64,000 nt of DNA from an uncultured Porphyromonadaceae bacterium. GTDB lineage: Bacteria; Bacteroidota; Bacteroidia; Bacteroidales; Muribaculaceae. Positions within the stretch are counted from its first letter, which is position 1. Each line of letters begins with the position of its first letter. The stretch spans positions 62,001 through 126,000 of the forward strand of contig URSD01000002.1 of assembly GCA_900550395.1 (NCBI GenBank), read 5' to 3'. The position numbers were made by a program, and so were the translations under genes. Below the pieces are notes generated by a model. The model did not search any database and had not been told where the DNA came from. It saw only the letters and a program-made list of their open reading frames with translations. This document shows, piece after piece, positions 57,425-64,000 of the stretch.

Positions 57425-59497
57425 ATGGCACCTAATAATAAACCCGGAAAAAAGAACAACCTGGCATCACGCTTCAGTTTCTTCTGGATGTATGCCATCG
57501 TGCTGCTTTTCATTGGCGGCATATGGTTTCTCGACCAGAACGACATCACTCAGGAGGTGAGCTACAGCAATTTTGAGAAATACGTCACCAAAGACCACGG
57601 CATCAGCAAAATCGTGGTCTTCACCGACAAGAAGCGCGCAGAGGGCTTCCTCACCGACTCCCTCGCCTCGCAGCTGTTTCCTTCGGAACAATACACTCCC
57701 GGCAACGGCGTTGCCAAAGTAGTGACCGACATTCCGTCAGCCGACAAATTCGACACCAAAATCGACGAATGGCGCGCCATGGGTGCGTTCTCGGGCGATG
57801 TCAAGTACGAGCGCAGCGGCTCCTGGACTTCACTGCTCTTCTCTTTCGGACCCGTCCTCCTGCTCGTGTTCTTCTGGTTCTGGCTCATGAAGCGCATGAA
57901 CGGCGGCAGCGGACCCGGCGGAGGCGGAGGTGTGTTCAGTGTGGGCAAAAGCAAGGCAATGCTTTTCGACAAGGACAACGCCGTGAAGGTCACGTTCCAG
58001 GACGTGGCCGGACTCAGCGAGGCGAAAACCGAGATAGAGGAGATTGTGGAGTTCCTCAAGAACCCGCAGCGATATACCGAGCTCGGTGGCAAGATTCCCA
58101 AGGGAGCGCTGCTCGTCGGCCCTCCCGGCACAGGTAAGACTCTGCTCGCAAAGGCCGTCGCAGGCGAGGCCAACGTGCCGTTCTTCAGCATGAGTGGCTC
58201 CGACTTCGTGGAGATGTTCGTGGGCGTGGGCGCTTCCCGAGTGCGCGACCTCTTCCGCCAGGCTAAGGAGAAAGCACCGTGTATCGTATTCATTGACGAA
58301 ATCGACGCCGTCGGACGCGCCCGCGGACGCAACGCCAACATGGGCGGCAACGACGAGCGCGAGAACACGCTCAACCAGCTCCTCACCGAGATGGACGGCT
58401 TCGGCGGCAACAGCGGCGTCATCATCCTCGCCGCCACCAACCGCGTCGACATTCTCGACAAGGCTCTCCTGCGCGCGGGACGCTTCGACCGCCAGATTTA
58501 CGTTGACCTCCCCGACCTCAACGACCGCGTAAGCATCTTCAAGGTGCATCTCCGCAACATCAAGCTCGACGGCGAGCTCGACATCGAGCTGCTGGCGCGC
58601 CAGACACCGGGCTTCAGCGGCGCCGACATCGCCAACGTCTGCAACGAGGCCGCGCTCATTGCCGCGCGCCACAACAAGAAGTCCGTCGGCAAGGAGGATT
58701 TCATCGCCGCTGTCGACCGAATCATCGGCGGACTCGAGAAACGCAACAAAATCACTACCGACGAGGAAAAACGCGCCATCGCCGTCCACGAGGCCGGCCA
58801 TGCCACCGTTTCGTGGCATCTGCGCTACGCCAATCCTCTGGTGAAGGTCACCATCGTTCCGCGCGGCAAGGCCCTCGGAGCCGCATGGTATCTGCCGGAA
58901 GAACGTCAGATCACGCCCACGCAGGCCCTGCTTGACGAGATGTGCGCCACACTGGGCGGCCGCGCTGCCGAAGAATTATTCCTCGGGCACATTTCTACCG
59001 GCGCGGCCAACGACCTGGAACGTGTCACCAAGCAGGCCTACGCCATGGTGGTGTACTACGGCATGAGCGAACGCCTCCCCAACCTGAGCTACTACGACTC
59101 CACCGGGCAGGACTACGGATTCTCGAAACCTTACAGCGACGAGCGAGCCCGCATCATCGACGAGGAGGTGAGCCGCATCATCGCCGAACAGTACGAGCGC
59201 GCCAAGGAGCTGCTGCGCAAGCATGCCGAGGGCCACGGCAATCTGGCCGACGTGCTCGTAAAGCGCGAGGTGATTTTCACGGAAGACGTCGAGCACATCT
59301 TCGGAAAGCGCCCCTGGGTTTCGCGCACCGACGAGATTCTCGCCGCGCGCGACGCCGCCGGAAAGCCGCAGGACGTGGAGGCGACCGACATCACCCCGCC
59401 GCCCTTCGACGGCGACGACGTCCCGGGCCCGGAAGATGCCGCGCAAAGCGACAGCAAACCCTCCGATAAGGATAAACAGAACGACACGGAGGCATGA
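57425..59497 (+). CDS. ftsH: ATP-dependent zinc metalloprotease FtsH
   Basis: 690 residues. TM1 (about 18-38) and TM2 (about 138-156) flank a periplasmic domain. AAA module: Walker [10 protein letters not shown] (about 230-238), Walker [12 protein letters not shown], and the second region of homology through [20 protein letters not shown]. Zinc site HEAGH near residue 455. The C-terminal tail is long, acidic and proline-rich. It degrades membrane and soluble proteins. The stop overlaps the next ATG in ATGA. Confidence 0.97.
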   Translation: MAPNNKPGKKNNLASRFSFFWMYAIVLLFIGGIWFLDQNDITQEVSYSNFEKYVTKDHGISKIVVFTDKKRAEGFLTDSLASQLFPSEQYTPGNGVAKVVTDIPSADKFDTKIDEWRAMGAFSGDVKYERSGSWTSLLFSFGPVLLLVFFWFWLMKRMNGGSGPGGGGGVFSVGKSKAMLFDKDNAVKVTFQDVAGLSEAKTEIEEIVEFLKNPQRYTELGGKIPKGALLVGPPGTGKTLLAKAVAGEANVPFFSMSGSDFVEMFVGVGASRVRDLFRQAKEKAPCIVFIDEIDAVGRARGRNANMGGNDERENTLNQLLTEMDGFGGNSGVIILAATNRVDILDKALLRAGRFDRQIYVDLPDLNDRVSIFKVHLRNIKLDGELDIELLARQTPGFSGADIANVCNEAALIAARHNKKSVGKEDFIAAVDRIIGGLEKRNKITTDEEKRAIAVHEAGHATVSWHLRYANPLVKVTIVPRGKALGAAWYLPEERQITPTQALLDEMCATLGGRAAEELFLGHISTGAANDLERVTKQAYAMVVYYGMSERLPNLSYYDSTGQDYGFSKPYSDERARIIDEEVSRIIAEQYERAKELLRKHAEGHGNLADVLVKREVIFTEDVEHIFGKRPWVSRTDEILAARDAAGKPQDVEATDITPPPFDGDDVPGPEDAAQSDSKPSDKDKQNDTEA

Positions 59498-62484
59498 ACG
59501 AGGAGGCTCTCAGCCAGATGTACCTGAAGGATACGGCGTTCCAGAATCTTATGCAACGCCGCATATTCAATGTGCTGCTGATAGCCTCGCCCTACGATGC
59601 CTTTATGATGGAGGAAGACGGCCGTGTGGAGGAACAGCTCTACTTCGAGTACGTACGCCTCAACCTCAGTTCGCCGCCACGCGTGACGCGCGTATCCACC
59701 ACGGCCGAAGCCGCCGTGGAGATGCGCGCGAAAACGTTCGATCTCGTCATCGTGATGCCGGCCAACGACATCAGTGAGAGCATGGCCGGCGCGCGCGGCA
59801 TCAAGCGCGAGCATCCCGATGTGCCGCTGGTGGTGCTGACTCCGTTCAGCAAGGAAGTAAGCCGCCGTCTGGGCCACGAGGACCTCAGCGGCATCGACTG
59901 TGTGTTCAGCTGGCTTGGCAACATGGACCTGCTCCTTGCCGTCATCAAGCTCCAGGAAGACAAAATGAACGCCGAGCTGGACATCAACGGCATCGGCGTA
60001 CAGATGATAATGCTCGTGGAGGACTCCGTGCGCTTCTACTCGTCGGTGCTTCCGCGCATCTACAAGTTCCTGCTCAAGCAGAGCCAGCTGTTCTCCACCG
60101 AGGCCCTCAACGAGCACGAGCAGATGCTGCGCATGCGCGGCCGCCCCAAGGTGATGCTCGCGCGCAACTACGAGGAAGCCATGGCGCTCTACGACCGCTA
60201 CGGCGACAAGATGCTGGGCGTTATCAGCGACGTCAGTTTTGCCCGCGGAGGCGAGAAGTGCGCCGACGCCGGGCTGCAGCTCGCCCGCGAGCTGCGCGCG
60301 CGCGACCCCTATCTGCCCGTCATCATCGAAAGCAGCGAGATAGCCAACGCACCCCGCGCCCTGGAGGTAGGCGCCACATTCGTCGACAAGAATTCAAAAA
60401 AACTGTCGGTCGACCTCGGAGAAGCCATCATGGCAAATTTCGGCTTCGGCGACTTCATAATCCGCGACCCGGCCGACGGCCGCGAGATAATGCGTATCGT
60501 CGACCTCAAGGACATGCAGCAGCGCATATTCGACATCCCCGCCGATGCGCTCTACCATCACGCTCAGAACAACGACATCTCCCGCTGGCTCTACAGCCGC
60601 GCACTCTTTCCGATAGCCGACGTCGTGCGCCAGCATCGCTTCGAGAGCCTGGACGAGGCTCCGGCTGTGCGCCGCCTCTTCTTCGACCTCATCGTGAAGT
60701 ACCGCCGCATGAAGAACCGCGGCGTGGTGGCCGTGTTCCGCAAAAACCGCTTCGACCATTACAGCAACTTCGCCCGAATAGGCGACGGCAGCCTCGGCGG
60801 CAAAGGACGCGGCCTGGCATTCGTCGATTCCATAATCAAGAACAACGCGGTGTTCGACGACATCGACGGCGTCTGCGTCACCATCCCGCGTACCGTCGTG
60901 CTCTGCACCGACATCTTCGACCGGTTCATGGCCGACAATGCGCTCTACCCCATAGCGCTCGGCAAGGCTTCGGACGAGGAGATTCTGAAAGCATTCATAG
61001 CGGGACGGCTGCCGGACGACATCCGCGACAACCTCAACGCACTGCTCGACGTGGTGGACCGTCCGCTGGCGGTGCGCTCGTCAAGTCTCCTCGAAGATTC
61101 GCACTACCAGCCCTTTGCGGGCGTTTACGCCACCTACATGGTGCCCTGCGCCGACGACCGCGAGCAGCGGCTGCACATGCTCACATCGGCAATAAAGGCG
61201 GTCTACGCCTCCGTATTCTACCGTGCCAGCAAGACCTACATGGCCGCCACGAGCAACGTCATCGACGAGGAGAAAATGGCGGTGATAATACAGGAGGTTG
61301 TCGGCGAGGAGCACGGCGAATATTATTTCCCGGCGTTCAGCGGCGTGGGGCGCTCGCTCAACTACTATCCGCTGGGCGACGAAAAGCCGGAGGACGGCGT
61401 GGCCCAGGTGGCCGTCGGCCTCGGCAAGTACATAGTGGACGGCTGCAAGGGACTTCGCTTCTCTCCGCGACATCCGGCGCACGTATTGCAGACGTCGACA
61501 CTCGACCTCGCCCTGCGCGACACTCAGACCCATCTCCTGGCACTCAGGCGCAAACCGGTCAGCAGCAGCGACTTCGCCACCGACGACGGTTTCAACATCG
61601 AGCGCGTACCTGTGCAGCAGTTCGCAGGCACGGGCGCGCTGCGCTATGCGGCAAGCACCTACGACGCGGCCGACGGCACGCTGCGCGACTATGAGGAAGG
61701 ACGCGGACGACGCGTTATCACGTTCACCAACATGCTGCGCGACAACGCCTTCCCGCTTGCGCAGGTCATAGACACGATGCTCACCAAGGGACAGGAAGCC
61801 ATGCAGCGGCCCGTAGAGATAGAATTTGCAGGCACACTGAAACCGGCATCCGACGAGCGAGGACGCCGCGGACAGGTCTACTGGCTTCAGATCCGCCCCA
61901 TCACCGACCGCCGCGAGTCGGTGGACGACTCCCTCACGGAAGCGCCGGACGATAAGCTCCTGCTGCGCTGCTCTACGGCGCTGGGCAACGGCATCGTCGA
62001 CGACATCAGCGCCGTGGTCTACGTGCGGCCGGACACCTTCGACTCGCTCGACAACCGCGAGCTTGTGGCCGTTCTCAGCAGGATCAACGACAGCTTCGCC
62101 GAACGCGGCGAGCATTACATCCTCATAGGCCCCGGCCGCTGGGGCTCGCGCGACGCCGCCCTCGGCATCCCCGTCGCCTGGACCGACATCTCGGCGGCGC
62201 GCCTCATCGTGGAAGCCGCACAGAGCAACTACCGCATAGAGCCCAGCCAGGGCACGCATTTCTTCCAGAACCTCACGAGCCTCGGCGTGGGCTACTTCAC
62301 GCTCGACCCCACCGCAGGCTCCGACATATACGACAGCGGCACACTCGCCGCCATGCCGGCCGAGTACGACGACGGACGTGTGCGCGTAGTGCGCTTCGGC
62401 CGACCTATCACAATATGCATCAACGGACGCGCCGGAAAAGGCGTGGTCTACAAACCCGGACAAGGGCCTCTACACAACCAATAA
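59494..62484 (+). CDS. Receiver/PEP-synthase-like hybrid protein
   Basis: 996 residues. Residues about 22-140 look like a receiver fold whose phospho-acceptor position is not Asp (LVIVMPANDI). A second receiver (about 168-310) keeps the acidic pair in MLVEDSVRFY, a likely acceptor Asp near 246 (VISDVSFARGG) and a Lys near 298 (VDKNSKK). From about 425 there is a PPDK/PEP-synthase ATP-binding domain: GDGSLGGKGRGLAFVDSI, RSSSLLEDSHYQPFAGVYAT, VAQVAVGLGKYIVDGCKGL. The phosphohistidine and PEP-binding domains are missing, so it cannot be a complete PEP synthase. It may be a nucleotide-dependent regulator or phosphotransferase; function unknown. Confidence 0.82.
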   Translation: MNEEALSQMYLKDTAFQNLMQRRIFNVLLIASPYDAFMMEEDGRVEEQLYFEYVRLNLSSPPRVTRVSTTAEAAVEMRAKTFDLVIVMPANDISESMAGARGIKREHPDVPLVVLTPFSKEVSRRLGHEDLSGIDCVFSWLGNMDLLLAVIKLQEDKMNAELDINGIGVQMIMLVEDSVRFYSSVLPRIYKFLLKQSQLFSTEALNEHEQMLRMRGRPKVMLARNYEEAMALYDRYGDKMLGVISDVSFARGGEKCADAGLQLARELRARDPYLPVIIESSEIANAPRALEVGATFVDKNSKKLSVDLGEAIMANFGFGDFIIRDPADGREIMRIVDLKDMQQRIFDIPADALYHHAQNNDISRWLYSRALFPIADVVRQHRFESLDEAPAVRRLFFDLIVKYRRMKNRGVVAVFRKNRFDHYSNFARIGDGSLGGKGRGLAFVDSIIKNNAVFDDIDGVCVTIPRTVVLCTDIFDRFMADNALYPIALGKASDEEILKAFIAGRLPDDIRDNLNALLDVVDRPLAVRSSSLLEDSHYQPFAGVYATYMVPCADDREQRLHMLTSAIKAVYASVFYRASKTYMAATSNVIDEEKMAVIIQEVVGEEHGEYYFPAFSGVGRSLNYYPLGDEKPEDGVAQVAVGLGKYIVDGCKGLRFSPRHPAHVLQTSTLDLALRDTQTHLLALRRKPVSSSDFATDDGFNIERVPVQQFAGTGALRYAASTYDAADGTLRDYEEGRGRRVITFTNMLRDNAFPLAQVIDTMLTKGQEAMQRPVEIEFAGTLKPASDERGRRGQVYWLQIRPITDRRESVDDSLTEAPDDKLLLRCSTALGNGIVDDISAVVYVRPDTFDSLDNRELVAVLSRINDSFAERGEHYILIGPGRWGSRDAALGIPVAWTDISAARLIVEAAQSNYRIEPSQGTHFFQNLTSLGVGYFTLDPTAGSDIYDSGTLAAMPAEYDDGRVRVVRFGRPITICINGRAGKGVVYKPGQGPLHNQ

Positions 62485-62495
62485 ACCTTTCAGCC

Positions 62496-63770
62496 ATGAG
62501 TTTCATCAACAAACTATGCCGTTCGCTCGGATTCGGGGGCGAAGAAGAATTCGAGACAGAAGAACTCGCTGCCGACGCGGCCGATACCGATACTCCCGCT
62601 GCCGTACCCGACGAAAAGGAGGAGGACAAGCAGTACAGCGACATGCGCGAAGAAATTTTCACTCAGGTGCTGAACGTATTCAACACCGCCCTGCCCGACT
62701 TCATAGCCCGTAGCGTGGACCCCGCCGCACAGCGCAAACTCCTCTTCGACAGCCTCGACCAGGGCCTGAAGGATTATGTGGCGCGCATAGGGGCCGACGC
62801 CGACACCCGTTGCGAGCTGCGCTGGAGCGAGGAACAGTCGCAGCTGCGCACCGACATGGAGACTCTGCGGCACAAGAGTGCTCAGATAGAAGCCGAACGC
62901 GCCGAGCTTAAACAGAAGCAGCTCAGTGCCGAGCGCCAGAAGCGCGCGCTCAGCGACCGCCTGAAGGACCTTGAAAAACAGATTGACACCCTCGAGGCCG
63001 AACGCGAGCAGTTTGAGCTTGAAAACAAAAGCCTGCTGAACAAGCTGAAAGTGATGGCCGTACAGGGTCCGGAGACTAAGGAGGTCCCGGTGGAGATAGA
63101 CGACAGCAAGAACGCCGAGGAGCTGGAACGCCTCACGGAGTCCTGCCACAAGCTCGAAGAAGAAAATGAATCGCTCAGGACGCAGCTTCAGCAGGCAGCC
63201 GAACGGCAGACCATGGCCGACGAGATGTGCGCCGACCTGCGCCGCCGCCTCGCCGTATCGCAGAAAGAGGTGGAGGACCTGCAGGCCATCACCGAGCAGG
63301 TGGAGATAGTACGTCAGGCCATCGAGGAACGCGACAAGACCCTTGAACGCCAGCGCGACAACATCGGGCGCCTCAAGACTCAGATAGAAACACTCACCTC
63401 CTCGGCACGCGCGGCCGCCGACAATGCCTCGGCACGCGAACGCGAGCTGCTCGACCGCATCGCGCAGCTGGAGGAGAAAAAGGCTGCGGAGGAACTCGTC
63501 AGCGAGGAGACACCCGTGGAGAAGAAACCGCGCAAGCGCGCCGCGGCACCCAAGAAGCAGGAACCGGAGCCGGTCGTACCGAAAATCACGGACGACGACC
63601 TGATGGACGTGGAGTCGGGATTTGCCGACCACAGCTGGTTCGGCGCCTCCGAGCCGGAACCGCAGGCTCCGCAGCCCGTCAGCGACAACGACGACTTCGG
63701 CTACCACGCGCCGGAACCCAAGCCGCGCCCCTACGACGACGGCATGCAGATGAGCCTCTTCGACGACTGA
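62496..63770 (+). CDS. Coiled-coil protein of unknown function
   Basis: 424 residues from ATG 62496 (MSFINKLCRSLGFGGEEEFE). An acidic N-terminal segment precedes a helical stretch (EEIFTQVLNVFNTALPDFIA) and then a long coiled coil (about 120-360) rich in Glu, Gln, Arg and Leu. The C-terminal tail is basic (KPRKRAAAPKKQ), then acidic and proline-rich, ending GMQMSLFDD. No signal peptide or membrane helix. It lies 11 bases after the hybrid protein, so the two may work together; this is inference. Confidence 0.8.
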   Translation: MSFINKLCRSLGFGGEEEFETEELAADAADTDTPAAVPDEKEEDKQYSDMREEIFTQVLNVFNTALPDFIARSVDPAAQRKLLFDSLDQGLKDYVARIGADADTRCELRWSEEQSQLRTDMETLRHKSAQIEAERAELKQKQLSAERQKRALSDRLKDLEKQIDTLEAEREQFELENKSLLNKLKVMAVQGPETKEVPVEIDDSKNAEELERLTESCHKLEEENESLRTQLQQAAERQTMADEMCADLRRRLAVSQKEVEDLQAITEQVEIVRQAIEERDKTLERQRDNIGRLKTQIETLTSSARAAADNASARERELLDRIAQLEEKKAAEELVSEETPVEKKPRKRAAAPKKQEPEPVVPKITDDDLMDVESGFADHSWFGASEPEPQAPQPVSDNDDFGYHAPEPKPRPYDDGMQMSLFDD

Positions 63771-63778
63771 AGGGCTGT

Positions 63779-64000
63779 TTAGAACGGCAACTTGCCGGGA
63801 GCCGTAAAAATATGGTAGAGCAGGTCGTGAAACAGCGCCGTGGCCGGCTGGCGTGAGCCGTTGCCCTTGCTCATGGCGTCGAAACGCCGTATGGCATCCA
63901 GAATCTCGATAATCTGAAATGCGTTGTAGTTCTGCAACCCCAGGCGGATGCGGCGCAGCGCGGCCTTATAGTTCAGCGACAGTGCGCGCATGAGTCCGTC
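63779..64000 (-). CDS. holA: Probable DNA polymerase III delta subunit, C-terminal fragment
   Basis: The frame enters from beyond the right edge and ends at 63779. The 73 visible residues (LGLQNYNAFQIIEILDAIRR, FDAMSKGNGSRQPATALFHD, LLYHIFTAP) resemble the last helices of HolA in Bacteroidales, which typically contain an x-x-DxxSKG segment. Only the C terminus can be seen, so the call is tentative. The stop converges on the coiled-coil gene nine bases away. Confidence 0.6.
   Translation of the reverse strand, partial: DGLMRALSLNYKAALRRIRLGLQNYNAFQIIEILDAIRRFDAMSKGNGSRQPATALFHDLLYHIFTAPGKLPF

Noticed and set aside
61081..62463. A 460-codon minus-strand open frame
   Set aside because: Antisense shadow of the receiver/PEP-synthase-like hybrid, which shows real domain motifs.
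62514..63707. A 397-codon minus-strand open frame
   Set aside because: Antisense to the coiled-coil gene; the Leu/Phe-rich composition is simply the complement of Glu/Lys codons.

Overview
The window reads as a chromosome segment of a Bacteroidales bacterium, plausibly of the family Muribaculaceae; the family-level call is inference. Supporting signs are Bacteroidetes-type promoters (TTTG, then about 20 bases, then TAnnTTTG) before several genes, a UpxY/NusG-like regulator at the head of a polysaccharide locus, a surface protein with a type IX secretion-like C terminus, a Wza/Wzc export pair, and gene content typical of gut Bacteroidales. Housekeeping flanks are GC-rich; the polysaccharide locus and its control region are visibly AT-richer.

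Layout. 1-9433: glycine decarboxylase subunits and their lipoamide dehydrogenase, then tilS, pheS, nth, a TRIC-type channel, a GtrA-like protein and a secreted GH43-CBM6 glycosidase. 9639-10231: a control region. 10232-38282: one long plus-strand extracellular or capsular polysaccharide locus of 24 genes after the regulator (Wza, Wzc, YdcF-like, Wzx, Wzy, many glycosyltransferases, UDP-galactopyranose mutase, four membrane acyltransferases, one hexapeptide acyltransferase and a WecG/TagA-type transferase), closed by a strong bidirectional terminator. 38356-44608 (minus): a large exported protein and an acyl-CoA dehydrogenase/ETF operon. 44802-45748: tRNA-His and a TIGR02757 gene. 45745-55545 (minus): an RND efflux operon, two DnaQ-like exonucleases around a small lipoprotein, ispH, cmk and fabG. 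55646-63770: an FtsX-like permease, rsfS, ftsH, a receiver/PEP-synthase-like hybrid and a coiled-coil protein. The window ends inside a probable holA.

The most interesting part is 9803-11647. A perfect 17-bp inverted repeat (9803-9819 and 10046-10062) brackets a 260-bp segment carrying a consensus promoter that, in this assembly, points left, away from the polysaccharide genes. Inverting the segment would aim it at the locus. This looks like an ON/OFF promoter assembled OFF. The first gene downstream encodes an unusual fusion: a tyrosine-recombinase-like region that lacks recognisable catalytic residues, followed by a complete NusG/UpxY-like NGN-KOW antiterminator. My inference is that a retired recombinase DNA-binding module has been joined to an elongation factor so that promoter state and read-through of the long operon are controlled together.

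Two further candidate phase-variation sites are homopolymers: G8 inside an O-acyltransferase gene (18616-18623), and G9 lying exactly between the promoter boxes of the exported protein (40899-40907). Together these suggest that several surface features of this strain can be switched.
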